Shown here piece after piece: positions 1 through 12,400 of a stretch of 64,000 bases of DNA (positions within the stretch are counted from its first letter, which is position 1; every line of letters starts with the position of its first letter). The position numbers and the translations under genes were made by a program. This DNA comes from Eretmocerus hayati (taxonomy: Eukaryota; Arthropoda; Insecta; Hymenoptera; Aphelinidae): assembly GCA_029851415.1 (NCBI GenBank), contig CM056744.1, forward strand, positions 13,337,268-13,401,267. The letters are read 5' to 3'. The notes beneath the pieces are model-generated. The model was not told the DNA's origin. It did not search any database and saw only the letters and a program-made list of their open reading frames with translations.

Positions 1-2606
1 GTGTAAGGTGCACGTGAGTCGAGTTAAATCTGGCAAAGAGACGATGAATATTTTGAATTCACCCAGAGTCGTGGATATGATAGTTTCCGAGTCAACCGAG
101 AATTCGAGGTGTGATTGTGAAATCTGTGATGTTGCACGAAAAACTCTCAATTCACAGCAACAAACTACATCTAAATCAGCAGGTGAGTACTTGAAACCCT
201 GTCAAATGGCATTGTTCCAAAATTCCATGGATTTTACGAATAGGTTTCTCATATCGACGTCCCAACATCGTGAACTTGTGGCTTCCGAAAATTTTTTTAC
301 GTACAGCCCGAGTCACGCACTAGTAATCAGCCTTTCCATCACGATGATTTTGACGTCTCGCAACTCTACCCTCGCTACCCTACATCAATATATCTCTTGA
401 TTATCGGGTTACCTATCAAAGTGGAAATACGCACAGATTGCGCTCGCGCTTCTTCAATATTTGGACGACAAATTGTACTAGGCTATTTTGCTTTGCGCGG
501 AGTCACGCATGAAACTCAATGATCTTCTCTCGATTCATAAATGTTGCAGAAAACTGATATCAAAATGTCATAACTCTTCAGTGGGCTCAAATTCCCATTA
601 TTACAATAACCATCAACTATTTTTCCATTCATCATTGAAATTAAACCATAGTGTACTCGAATTTCCGTAGAACAACGTAAAATATTTATGTATCTCGTAC
701 CAAAAAAGCTTCTCTTTTCACTCTCGCACTGGGGAATCCTGATCCATTACGTGACGTTTTTCGTCGAGCGTAGGGGCCTTGTGAGAAGTTTTTATCGGAA
801 ATTCCACGTGCTTAATATCATTTCCAAAAAAATTGCATAAATTCGGAATGTGACGCGGTTTTGTATGAAATCTTCAAGTTTCATTGAATTTGACAAAGTT
901 CCCGAGTGGAATTCATTCATGTCGTGAATTATATTACAGGAAATCCAGCTCCAATCACATTGAAAAACCCCTGCCGCAAATGTCTCACTCCGGTATCCAA
1001 AGGAGTATCTCATATCTGCAATGTGCAGTCTCAAGTTGATAATCTTTCAACTTATTTGGAAAGTTGTCCCCAAAGAGTACAAGATCAAGTAGTGTCCAAA
1101 TTCATAAAAAATAGGACTGCAGTAGAAGAATGTCCAGAGTCACAGGAGACACTCGTCATCCGACAATCACGAGGCAAGCCACTCCATTTCATCAGAAAAT
1201 CCTGCAAAGGGTCCATAAGTAAAAAGACCGCGTGTAAACGCTCAGTATCTGCAGAGGATCTTTCAAAACTGCAGATAAGCATGAATCTAAGCTCTCGCCA
1301 GACGCATGGGATCGCCTCATTTTTACGGACAGCCACACAAGATAGAAAATTTATCGAATCAGGCTCGACGATTAAGCTTATGGAGAAATCTCACCTACTC
1401 GACGATTTTTTCAGCCACGGAGAGTTTGAGTTCTTGAAGATTAATGGAAAAGAGATCTCCGAAGTGCATAGAGTTGTGGTCCATTGTATTGGTATAAGTG
1501 ATTTCATAGCGTTCATAAAAGAGAAAAGGCGCACTGGAGAGTATCTTATCAAGAAGGGCTTGGACGGTGGAGGAGGATTTTTCAAAATTTGCCTCTCAAT
1601 TCAGTCGGAAACATCGACAGCAGAAATTACCGGCTCAGAACGTCGAAAATTTTCTGACGGTATTGCATTCAAACAGTTCAAAGATTCTGCAGTCAAAAAG
1701 ATATTCCTGTTGGCAGTAGCTCCTAAGATTCAGGAAAATTATAACAATGTTTCTACATTAATGAATGCCCTGGATCTCGAAGAGCTTGAAGGAACTATAG
1801 CTACCGATCTGAAATTAGCTAGCATCATATCCGGTATTATGCCGCAGAGCTGCACCCACCCATGCATCTGGTGTTTTGTGAATAAAGATGATCTCAACAC
1901 CTGCGGTGAACTCAGAACGGTCCAAAAGAATCTGACTTACTACGAGAAGTGGGTTGCAGCTGGATCAGTGAAGAATGATGCGAAAAATTTCATGAATTGC
2001 GTGAACAGACCACTATTCAAGAGCGATCCGGACGAGACATTCCTGCAACTAATACCACCACCTCAACTGCACTTCATGCTAGGAGTGGTAAATACCATAT
2101 TCTTCCATATGTACCGAGAGTTTGAGAGTGAATCTACAGCTTGGATGAAAAAATGCAACGTTGAACGAGAGATGACACATGGTAGCCCAGCTTTCAAAGG
2201 GAACTCGTGTAAAAAACTTTTGGAGAATTCCGATTTACTATGTGTTCAACCAAATTCAAGACTGGAAAAATATCAAACATCCTTCTCTGACTTCCGGGAT
2301 GTTGTAAACTCGTGTTTTGGAGAGGTTCTGGATCCCGATTACAAGCTTTTCATCGCCAAGTTTCGTCAAAGCTATATGAACTTAGGAATCAGTGTGACTC
2401 CAAAGGTACACGCAGTATTTTTTCACGTCGAACAGTTCTGCGAATCGAAAAAAAGAGGATTGGGCTTCTACAGTGAGCAAGCAGTTGAGTCTGTTCACTC
2501 CGACTTCAATTCCCTCTGGGAGAAGTATAAAGTTAACGATTCGAACGAGAAATATCCCGAGAAACTTCTACGTGCAGTGTGCTCATACAATGCCTCCCAC
2601 ATTTGA
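1..2606 (+). CDS. Two-exon transposase-like gene, 5' partial (probable DNA transposon)
   Basis: Exons <1-182 and 940-2606, with a GT-AG intron (donor GTGAGT at 183, acceptor ending at 939) and matching phase 1. Together they encode at least 615 residues; the reading frame is open to the window edge. The exon 1 end has a C-x-C-x2-C cluster (CDCEIC, near 110-130). Exon 2 opens with another zinc-binding-like cluster (CRKC then HIC, 970-1020). The middle has an Asp followed by HPCIWC (1806-1874), and near the C-terminus there is FYSEQAVES (about 2466-2492). An Asp, then a CxxC insertion, then a late [S]E..E segment recalls DDE transposases of the Transib/RAG1-Chapaev sort; that assignment is inference, not a match I can prove. 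Terminal inverted repeats were not found. It could instead be a domesticated or orphan repeat protein. Confidence 0.55.
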
Positions 2607-3798
2607 AGAATTCATAAGTCTTTGGAAAAAGATGGAATCATTCTGTATTACAGGCTCACAGTGACTTCTTATCATGTCTCCTCATTTATCTTGTACAATG
2701 TGCATCTATATTGGCCCCAACTTGAGTAGTTTTGAATAAAATGTGGATGGGAATCCCAATTTGAGATCTGGACTCTGCTTCATAATTTTTCCCCCAAAAG
2801 GACTCCCCACAATCAGCAGTTTTGGAGATTTAATCTCTCGTAACTATTCTCATTGTCATAATTACTCGAATCATCCTCCTGAATCATCATTTTTCATTTA
2901 GATCATCATTTGACCAAGGAATCTTAGGTTTGGAGAACATTTATTATCATTGAGGAAATAAGAGTTCCAAAAAATGTTCCAAATGACATTCCTTCAAAAC
3001 GGCTCGGCGAAAGATTTTAATTCTTTTAGGAATGTATTCTTCAAGATATCCGGAAACGGAAACCAAAATAATCCCGTTGGTAACGGAATATTTCATTTAA
3101 ATTGCATTCAAGGGCACCGTGTCCGCTTTTCCACATCCTGAGAATCATCAGCCGGAACAGAAACCTAAATATATATATATATATGGGTGGTGATCACTGA
3201 ACCGTTGAAAATGTTTTCGATATTTCTTTTGGGCGACACTCGGATACTGCGTAGAATCATTCGGATCTTGGTGCTTTGACAGACTCGGAAAAGTCGATAA
3301 GACTTGGAGAATATGATTTTCATTGCAATTCTCCCACACAAAAAGAGTTGAAAAATTGATTCACATCTCGATTCACGTGGTAGTCGTAGTTTTCTGATGA
3401 GTATAAGAAGATGAGAGGCTTTTCCTGAGATACAAATGACTAGAATTTCATCGACCTTCATCCGAAATTTGCTTGCGTAGTTTCTTCAGCAGGCCAAATT
3501 TCTTTTCCTTGTATTCTACGAGAGTCGGTAAGAACCAGATTTTAAACACTTCATCCAGTAATTTAATAAATTAGAAGACATATTTGAGCAAATGTGTTTG
3601 AATTGGCATGCGTAGTTACCATATGAGTAATGTCAATAGTATCTTATCTTGAGACGGAATGTGATTCACATCATTCATAATTTCATATTTTTCCCTTGAA
3701 TCGAACAAGAACTAGCGTATTGATCTCATTTCAACTACGTAGTTCATAATCAGTGATCAGTTCCTGATGTGATAGCTTTAGTGGGTTCAGTGGCTGAT
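2607..3798. other. Non-coding stretch after the transposase-like ORF
   Basis: No convincing ORF or RNA gene. There is a short (TA)n run near 3166-3184. The rest is AT-rich and probably includes the 3' part of the transposon and the upstream region of the small peptide gene. No clear TATA box was identified. Confidence 0.4.
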
Positions 3799-4419
3799 AT
3801 GAAATTTTCTATCCGAGCTGTAGTAATAATTCTGTTCGCTTTCATTGTGTCAAATGTAACAGGCCTTGATCAAATGTTGCGTGAGTGCTGTGATAAAATA
3901 TATTTTATATCCCAGAATCAAGAAAATTTCATATGATACTCAAATTTTGCTACAATTTTTCATAATTTTTTCGAAAATGAGGTTGCTCCGCTTGTAATTG
4001 AAGCTTACATTTTGTAATGATTTTGTCATAGTTACCATATTATGAATCTGTACGTATCATAAGGACTTACGTAGTTTTACAAGCTTGTTGTTCGAATAAT
4101 TTCACGTTATAAGAGATTAACCGATGACGCCGCGGTTTTGATAAAATGTCAAAAATCAGTCGTTTCAAAATGTGGGAAAATTCTTTGATGATAATTACGT
4201 ATTTTTGTTGATGTTTAAAAATGGCGAGAACAAAAATCTAAATTCTGATATATTACGCATATTTCAGTTCCTCATCAGTGCAAATTACAGGAATGCCATA
4301 TTACATGTGTATTTTGGAGCATGCTTAAAGGAACTTGCAAGTCTTTCAGCTGTTGGTGTATCAATCACAATGGGATTTCCATTCCCTTAAAATATTTTTA
4401 TCGTAAAGGACAAGTATAA
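3799..4419 (+). CDS. Small secreted six-cysteine (CS-alpha-beta, defensin-like) peptide
   Basis: Two exons, 3799-3880 and 4268-4419, give 77 residues. The donor is GTGAGT at 3881, the acceptor ends at 4267, and phase 1 matches. Residues 1-22 form a typical signal peptide: basic start, hydrophobic core, and small residues before a likely cut near Gly22. The mature part has six cysteines at 32, 37, 41, 51, 56 and 58, spaced C-x4-C-x3-C-x9-C-x4-C-x1-C. This is the CS-alpha-beta fold pattern shared by insect defensins and many arthropod venom peptides, and it includes a GTC gamma-core start (Gly49 to Cys51). The ATG is the first in the frame before the hydrophobic core. The fold class is supported by spacing only; antimicrobial, venom or signalling roles cannot be separated. 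Overall homology was not recognised. Confidence 0.62.
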
Positions 4420-4759
4420 ATAGCTGTACAATCCAACTATACGTATATCGTTGCGAGAGTCCACCATGACTGGTTACAACAAATTATAGAAAAAATGATC
4501 ACATACCCTCTCTCCAGATACAATGAAAAGTAATAAATTTTTATTCATCCTTTTAATGTACTGTTTATTAAACCTTACCAATTTATATACGGTCTCGATA
4601 ACTTGTTATGACTTTAATGAAATTACCCAGACACCCAGACTTGCACAATGACTTTTTGATCTATCCTTGATTTTTATCCCGATGATTGGCCAAATAATTT
4701 AATACATAAAGAGCTCTGTGGAAACTTTGAAATAATGTGTACTACCTTGAGCGATCCCT

Positions 4760-5398
4760 TAAGGCTAGTCCGGAGTCCCCGCAAAACCGCAACCAGACAC
4801 GCACCGGCGTACTTTGAGGTTGCAGCTGCATCCAATGATTCTGAGAACGGTATTATTGTTTATACGCTTTTATTGATACTAAATGTGTTACTCAGATACT
4901 AGGCCCCCTGTGAAATCTTATAACACGATACCATGCAAAGTTTCATGGCATTTCATTCATTAGGAATCGAGGAAAGCTTGAAGGCAATTTTTTGGTGGGA
5001 CAGAGCGCGTCCACGACTATTCCGATTTATTCCTCAATAACAAAATAGTTTTGGCCAATATCAGATACTAGACCATCTGTGGATTGGAATTTCCTGTCGA
5101 ATGAGCCCTCCCACGCCCGAAAATTCTGAATCTAGCTCGCAAAAAACTTGAACTAGTGTGAGCATCGAGCACTATAACTTGCTTAGCGAGCCAAAGAACT
5201 ACAATTTTCTGGAGATATAGAATGAATCCCCGGGTGTGGAACAACTCATCCGATGGGAAATACCATGGTGTTTCAGTTGCCATATCTCGTTTGGGTCGGA
5301 AATGTGAGGTTGAAATACTATGAGGCAAAAAAGTAGTTCGTAATCTCCCATCGCACATGCAGTACGACCAAAGCGCCATCTATCGGGCGAAATATCCG
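4760..5398. repeat. Dispersed ~0.6 kb repeat, copy 1
   Basis: The segment matches 36300-36890 in the same orientation. Both carry ACCGCAACCAGACACGCACC near the left end, a shared block around GTTTTGGCCAA, GTGTGAGCATCGAGCA in the middle, and AAAGCGCCATCTATCGG at the right end. The ORF on the minus strand (5068-5379) is probably incidental. The family is unidentified; it is probably a non-autonomous transposable element. Confidence 0.75.
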
Positions 5399-5760
5399 GG
5401 TTCTCTACGGATTAACCTTAAAATGATTGGAGGAAAAAATCATACAGATCATTTTCGATGTACTCTTTGATGCTTTTTCAGGAGCAGTCATTGATTTCGC
5501 AATCCATGGTTAGTCAAAGAGATTAGGATCCGAAAAATGGGTTAAAATGTCAGGTCCGTGTGATATTGTTTTTCCTTTCTTCGGTCTTTATGAGTGTGAA
5601 GCGTTGCGGTGGAGCTCTTTTCATTTGGGTACGGGTGGTCAATTTTATCAAATAGAGGGGTATATTAGGCATCAAATCTCATTGTTATAAAAATCATAGA
5701 AGCGTTTTTTGGGTGCGCGGTGAGCTCGTACATTTCGTGGCGCAATTCGGCTATACTAGG

Positions 5761-5894
5761 TTATAATAGGGTCCCTAGAAATGGGTCTCGACACGGTCCG
5801 CCATATTCAGACGAATTTAATAGATACAAAAAGGATTGGTTTGTCTGAAGATGGCGGACCGCGTCAAGACCCCTTTCTAGTGACCCTAGATTAT
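5761..5894. repeat. Short palindromic (MITE-like) element
   Basis: A near-perfect inverted repeat of about 134 bp. The left arm (GGGTCTCGACACGGTCCGCC, near 5783) and right arm (GGCGGACCGCGTCAAGACCC, near 5853) flank a loop of about 30 bases. The outer ends TATAATAGGGTC and GACCCTAGATTATA extend the pairing. No coding capacity. Confidence 0.7.
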
Positions 5895-7290
5895 ACGAGT
5901 GGGCATATTACGCTCGCACACACAAACAGATCATTGTTCGAGATTCGCAGATGATTTTTTGCAGGATTCTTAGATTCTAGATATCGCTGCCTGTCAGATC
6001 TTATCAACCCGAAACGCGCTTGATTGCGGTCCGCAATCAGCTCAGATCAGCGATTCACTGGGAGACGAATCGCCCAGCTCACACGCGTTTGTTCACATTT
6101 TGAGTGTGAATACGCTATCGATAGTTCTTGATTTTTCATTTCTTTTGCATACCGCAATAGAAAAAAACGGCTCTTTCTGTCTAATTTTGAGGACTAGACC
6201 TACCTGCTGATGCAATATTCAAGGCGATTCGTCGCTACTTGAAGATTTCTACATTCGCAGTATATGGCATCCACTATTTTGGGGACTGCGGATGTAAATT
6301 TCTCCTTCAAATTGAGACGAGTAGCTCTAAAAATTGTATTAGCCAGTGGATCTGATCTAGGGAATTAGACTGATAGACGAACTTTTTCAAGATATTGCGT
6401 ATTTTCAAGAAATAAATATTTTCCTGATGAGATCCGAGGTCGGTAAAGGTAGAGTTTGGGCACCTCTATAAATTGACCCTGAGTCGAACCCTGAGAATTA
6501 ATTACTACATTTGCAGTGAACCTATCAAGTGAAGAAAATGAAACACGTTCTATGAATCGGGCAACCGACTTTATATGGAAAATTGCTCATCAGGCACAAG
6601 AAATCCAGCGGGCAGATTTTCCGAGATTTCCAATTGTCACTTGGAAGACTTTTTCTTCTACAGCGACTAGTATTTCATCAATGATGGCAATCCTCAACTT
6701 GAGATTGCATATGACGAGATGCTCTCGCTTGTCGACGAAGTGATATTTTCTTCCTTATTGCAGATATCAAATTTATTTTGTTTGGGAATTGGGGACGAAC
6801 AGGAATTATATTAACTTTGCGTGTACTTGCTCATCTATAGTCATTTCACTCATCAACCTGATGGATTCTTCGATGAATTTCTATGTCTTCTTTTCTGCAA
6901 ATAGCTCTCAAAGAAGTGAAATTCAGTCATTTGTACATCGTGGATAGTCTGATCAACAATTCACTATTGTTAAGATAAATTTGACACTTTGTCGCATTGA
7001 TAGATGAAGAATATAGCAAAATTATAGGATTCAATATTCGCTAATACCAGAAGGGGTAAAATTCTGTTCACCAAATATCGTGCCACAATTTTGTACTGAC
7101 AATGAGTTACCCTGCTGAAGTACTCGATATTAAACTGACAAAGAAATTCCCATTTGCTAATGATGCAGTGTCTAAAGCGACAATGATAAATCGGTTACGG
7201 TACTTCCACGAGTGGATAAAGTATTTTAAACTCTACTGCGAGTGAGAATTATAAGAAATAACGATACGTGGTTGACAAAGTTGAATTTCT
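5895..7290. other. Intergenic stretch without a recognised gene
   Basis: Only short ORFs are present. One (6516-6743) follows an acceptor-like TTTGCAG at about 6514, but it has no recognisable homology and no good donor partner, so it is not called. Confidence 0.35.
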
Positions 7291-7309
7291 CATGCCGAAA
7301 AACTTTTTT

Positions 7310-7530
7310 TGTTATTCTGGGCGCAAAAATGGCCATTTAGACGCAAGTGTGCGTGTGCAAATAGCGAATTTGCACATTATTTCGACACAACTGTGTGCAA
7401 ATATTTTTTCACGCAGTGCGCAAATGAGGCATCAGTGCGCAAATACTCGTTTGCGCACTGCGTAAACGAAGAACAGTGTGCAAATGAGGCATTTGCGCAC
7501 TGTGCAAATTTCGTTTGCGCACTGGACTTG
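7310..7530. repeat. Palindrome-rich GCGCAAAT cluster, copy A
   Basis: Dense alternation of GTGCGCAAATGAGGC and its complement TTTGCGCAC, producing many overlapping short hairpins. Related clusters lie at 8140-8345 and 23180-23470. The short ORFs through it are low-complexity artefacts. Confidence 0.7.
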
Positions 7531-7689
7531 AGTTGTTTTTTGATCACTCTATACCATCATCTATCTATATATCATCATCATACATAATTGTGAAGAATAT
7601 CTAACTTCGATCTTTCGAGCACCAGCGACAGTTTTGAGCAACGTGGTAACATACTATATGGGCGATAGAGTTTTTTCTGATACATTTCT

Positions 7690-7800
7690 CAGAATTTTTT
7701 TTCAGTCGGGGGGCTCCGCCCCCCGAACCCCCCGGCGGGGGCTCCGCCCCCTGCACCCCCGCCGGGGCTCCGCCCCTGGACCCCCTCCTCCGCCCTCCTG
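7690..7800. repeat. GC-rich tandem palindromes (GGGGCTCCGCCCC)
   Basis: Three imperfect copies of the self-complementary GGGGCTCCGCCCC core, separated by CCCC-rich spacers. Composition is over 75% GC in an AT-rich region. They could form strong hairpins. It lies between two GCGCAAAT clusters and may be the core of one composite repeat. Confidence 0.7.
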
Positions 7801-8139
7801 TGACCCCGTCATGCCATGTTCCTCTGAATGCTTGAGATGCATTGATCATTCGATGTAGGTGATGCTTCGGTCACTCCTCGCTACTGTCAAAATTTTTCAG
7901 AAAGTCGTCATGGATTCCAAGTAGTTCAAATGAAAATGGTTCATAATTTGTTTGAGGAGGAAAAAGGACTCGGAAAGTTCGTACACACCAATGCGAAAAA
8001 GGAACAAAGTCCGTCAACTCTCGAGACGACGCCCAAGTCTCACAGCATCCCCTAATTTTTTGATGTGTTTTAGGAGGCGGGTTAGATTTTTGCTCACAGA
8101 AATAACAAAAAATATCGTAAGCAACTCGGGCGCCGACAT

Positions 8140-8345
8140 TTGCGCACTCGTCCCCGCAACTCGTGTGCAAACGTTCCATTTGCGCACAGTTTCGTCGTTC
8201 ACGCAGTGCGCAAATGGCTGATTTGCGCACTGCGTGCGCAAATGAGCCATTTGCACACTGCGTAAACGATGAAACTGTGCGTAAATGAGGCGTTTGCACA
8301 CTCGTTGCGGTGACTCGTGCGCAAATATCTGTTGGCGCCCTTGTT
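8140..8345. repeat. Palindrome-rich GCGCAAAT cluster, copy B
   Basis: The same motif family as 7310-7530, for example GTGCGCAAATGAGCCATTTG near 8238. It ends with a segment resembling the outer ends of the foldback repeats at 23 kb and 45 kb (CCCTTGTTGCTTAATATACTATTTCG). Confidence 0.65.
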
Positions 8346-8479
8346 GCTTAATATACTATTTCGGTCATAGCTGAAGGCTAGGGTTGGCAATGTGTGAGTT
8401 GAGAACACGAAATTCAGGTTTCTTGTCCGCCCATCGTATGCTTTTTTTGACAAACTGTAGGTGCAATTCGAAATACTTT

Positions 8480-8770
8480 GCGGAAATATATAGTACATTT
8501 CGCACCGAGTTTATAAGGCTGTACTTTGCTTCTGAGCGTATGGTTATGATACCGAGCCACATGCAAAGGGTCGGAATAATCGCTTGCAAATGAAGAATCG
8601 CTTGAACTGGGTGAGAATACTGTATTTTTGCAATTTTAAAGAGTCAAAATAATCGTCTGAAAGCGAGAAACCACTTGGGCTATGCGCGAATAGTATTTTT
8701 TGCAATTTCGTAGACACCTTAACATCGAAAACTTGCAGAACGACATTTTTGCGAACAGTGCATCTAAAAA
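8480..8770. repeat. Degenerate foldback-family copy
   Basis: Resembles 39230-39420: both have CGCACCGAG or TGCACCGAG at one end, an inner segment ending in AATCGCTTG or AATTGCTCG, then an AATAGTATTTTTTGC-like block and a stretch around ACATCGAAA or ATATCGAAA. It is diverged, and its boundaries are uncertain. Confidence 0.4.
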
Positions 8771-9324
8771 ATACCCCATGAAAAGTTTGCATAAGAGATG
8801 GGAATGAATTATGTCAACGTTTTGGACAAGCCCGGTTAGGGTGGTAAGAGGTTATGAAGAAAATTAGAACGCTTTGTTCCAGAAATCAAAGCCATTGGGA
8901 GTCAAAATATCCCTCAGAAAATTGACTCATCCTGAATCAGAGCCTACATCATTCTACAACCACTGTGTAAATCCATGTATAAAGCTCACCAGATTTTTAC
9001 TTTAAATGTTGCAGGACACCAAGAATAACAAACGCACCTTATCAGGGCTCTAACCAAAAGTATCTACCACATAGAACATCGACCAACAACGTCCGAGAGG
9101 TCATTGAATCGTGGAAAAAAGAAAAATTGATCCAATATTAAGGTGCGCACGCATAGCATGCGCGGGTGGAATTCAATTGGGGCCCTGTTGCATCAGTGTT
9201 GTGATTGCAAAAAAATCGTTGACGGTGGTGAAATCTCATCGTCGTCACGAATCATCAGGAGTATATCAGTAAGCAGGTAGCCGAAAAGCAAGGCCAGAGT
9301 CACTGTTCGGCGCTGGCGCGTAGA

Positions 9325-9428
9325 AAAGAAAAAAGAAGAGGAGGAGGAGGAGGAGGAGGAGCAGGAAGAGGAAGTGGTGGTAGAAGAAAGAGGAGCAGAA
9401 AAAGGAGCAGGCTGCGGAGTTCCGACTC
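9325..9428 (+). promoter_or_regulatory. Purine-rich 5' untranslated region of Ca-alpha1D with (GAG)n
   Basis: A (GAG)n run of about eight units at 9336-9362, followed by purine-rich sequence, lies directly before the ATG at 9429. An in-frame TAG at 9381-9383 shows the run is not coding in the channel frame and supports the chosen start. No TATA box was recognised, so the transcription start is unknown. Confidence 0.5.
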
Positions 9429-12400
9429 ATGAGCGCGCCCGACGGGGCCCAGCCCGGTGGCGAGGCCCGCGCTAATACCCTTCCTTATTCCACCGATACA
9501 CTCCAGCCTCAGGTATTATATCTCAATTTTTCCTTATTTGTCTATTGAGAATTGCGAGTTGATGATGTATGGAATCACAGAGTCCCTCTTACTGTCACTG
9601 CTATATATTCATACTGAAACTCAAAAGATTAAATCACTTCTTGAGCTTGAATTCTGATAAAAATAATTAAACAATTTTCTTTTTGACAAAATTTCTCGTA
9701 GAGTGATGATGGTTCCATTAGGGACATGATGCAGTCCATGGCCAAGACGGACATTTTTGTTTATAAAAAAATATTTTTCATTCCTTTATTCCAAAATCAG
9801 TGTTCATGGATATTGAATCCTTCTGGATATGAATCTGTGAGATGAATCTGAAAGATATCTGTCTCAATTTTGCTCATATCCGACGTTTTTGACCTTGCAA
9901 GGACGGCTAGCTGGCTTGCTTTTCTTCGTTTGAGAGTCCTACAAACCAAGAAAGACGTGCAATGGATCGGCGAAAATTTAGCGTGAATCTTGCCTTTTCT
10001 CACATTTATCATTTCATAGTTCGAATGGGACTCATTTCGTCAACAGAAGTGATCTATGATGGTAATCCGTTGCCCACGATTTGAGAAAGTGCAAACAAAA
10101 AAATCTCCAAAATCAAATCCTTTAGTGCATGATTGTGTTCTGCTTTTTGTGAGGTTTGAAAAGTTTTTTTTCAAAATTCATGTTTTTTGAACTCTTTCCG
10201 TACTTCAGCCTGTGACTAGAAAAAAGGATAATTCCATCGAAAAATACGCAGAACAAGTCTTTGGGTACACAAATGTAGAATGAAAATCCTCATAGTGCTT
10301 TTTGTGAAACGTATACACTTGGTAAAGAATTTATCTGTGACTCCTCATTGACATAATGAAGAATTGTGATTCCTGTAGAGAGGTCACATTTGGGCAGTAC
10401 AAATGTTCGAGTTACATCAGTTGTAATTGGCCATCCATGAATGACAGTTGCGCTGAAATTAGCCATTTTTAGCCCCCTGCCTCCCTTTGTCATGCTTATC
10501 CCCTTTACCAAGCCTCTTTTATGTAAAACATATATAACATTTGGCTGACCTCTCTTCCCCTAAAAGTGTGACGTAATTTATGGATGGCCCCTAAATCAAA
10601 AGAGATCAAAACCGACGCAATTCGGTTTCGAATTAATTCCAATAAAATTGTTACTCACTGATCAGATTTCACGAATAGTAATGATACGAAGTTTAGAAAA
10701 AAAATTTTTTCAATACAGGTGGGCCAACAAAATGGAGGTACAGCAGCACCGTCGACGGTTGGCGGCCAAACGGTTGCGGGCACGGGCACCAAGCCGGGTG
10801 CGGCCTCGTCTCAGGGTGCGGCTGCTCCGGCATCTAAAAGACCCGCTCGCAGAGGTGGAAAAGCTCAGCCCGACAGGCCCGAGCGAGCTTTATTTTGTCT
10901 CGGTCTCAAGAACCCTTTGCGGAAGCTTTGTATCGACATCGTCGAGTGGAAGTATCCTTTTACTTGGCAATCTAAAATTATATAATGTATTACGGTGGAT
11001 TACTATTACATTCGGCTTATCTTTTGATTCGGACAGATTTGAGAGGTCGGGACTTATCCGAATGAATCTTATTGCCATTTAGATTTTTTCATTGTTTACC
11101 TGGCAACTGAAACAAAAGTTGGTAGCTTTATCAAGATTGAAACTAATTAGTGGATGAAATGAGATACTCGGTGCTATTTTTTGGGATCACAAAGAAAAGA
11201 TTTTTTTCAAGTAATATCGTCGAAACTTCTCGACTTTCAAATTGTTTCGTCATTTTATGAAGACTTGACCTCGCTGTGGTCGCAATTTCTCTTGTAAAGT
11301 AAAAAGCTCATTCTTCTATCAGTGACATGACGGTCGTGAAACTATTTTGCTCAAGATTTAGTTTGAAAAAAATAGCTAGGATCAATAGTGTCTTGTGATC
11401 TTAGTGTCTATTTTAGATGGATTTGAGGAAATAGCTTGACCGAAGGCAAAAATTGTTCTGTCATGACACGACTTGATATTTGCATGGATGGACAAATCTC
11501 CTGGATTATTATTATTTTCCTTAATCAAATACTTTTAATCAGACCGTTTGAATGGCTCATCCTCTTCACAATTTTTGCAAATTGCGTAGCCCTCGCAGTC
11601 TTCACCCCTTATCCATTTGGAGATTCCAATCAGACCAACTTAGCTCTGGTAAGTGTAATTATTTTTATTGCCATGATCTTACAGGTGATTACGTGCATCT
11701 CTTGCCAAAAAAATTCCATAGACCTTTTCCAATGCACGATTTGTGAGTCATTATGTTACCTATTATCAGGCTACACAATATTCAAATTCTCAATGTCTTC
11801 CAGATGCTTTCACTATTTCCCACTCGATCAGTCTCTTTACTGGCTGAGTCTTCGAACCTTTTTCAATGATTTTTTTTAAAATTTTGTGAGTCTTCATAGC
11901 AATGCTAATTTTATCTCTCTTATGAGATCAATAAACATAAATAATATTATTTGAAATATCTCAAGAACTCTTGTAGTTGTTCGAAAATTCAACTTTCTTG
12001 GGATTCGACTTCATCACAAAATTCAATGCACGAAGAAATTTGACCACAACATCAACATTCCTTTTCCATTGACAAAATAAAATGAGGTCGATGAACACCA
12101 TTTCATTCACGACGACAATAACTGAGTCCTCATGAACAAATAATAGATAACAATACGGATATTTGTCAAACCGTCGATTCGAGTTATTCGTGTCTCTTTC
12201 AGTTTGCCAAAATAGATGCTCAACGTGAATAATATAGGAAGAAATATCTAAAAATAAATTTTTCAAAGTACATTCATTATGATATCATCGATGGTACACA
12301 ATAGAATGTTACGATCGTGTTGGATTCTATATTCGTCCACTCGGAAAATTTCACGCTCATTGACACGTATGAACATAACAAACTCGCACGGTAATACACG

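Noticed and set aside
6516..6743. Short ORF after an acceptor-like site, possibly an exon
   Set aside because: No recognisable homology in this or the neighbouring frame, and no convincing donor or partner exon.
9330..9428. Glu-rich N-terminal extension of the calcium channel
   Set aside because: An in-frame stop at 9381-9383 precedes the ATG at 9429, so the (GAG)n run is untranslated in that frame.
10290..10511. Minus-strand ORF inside Ca-alpha1D intron 1
   Set aside because: No domain, no splice partners, ordinary AT-rich intron sequence.
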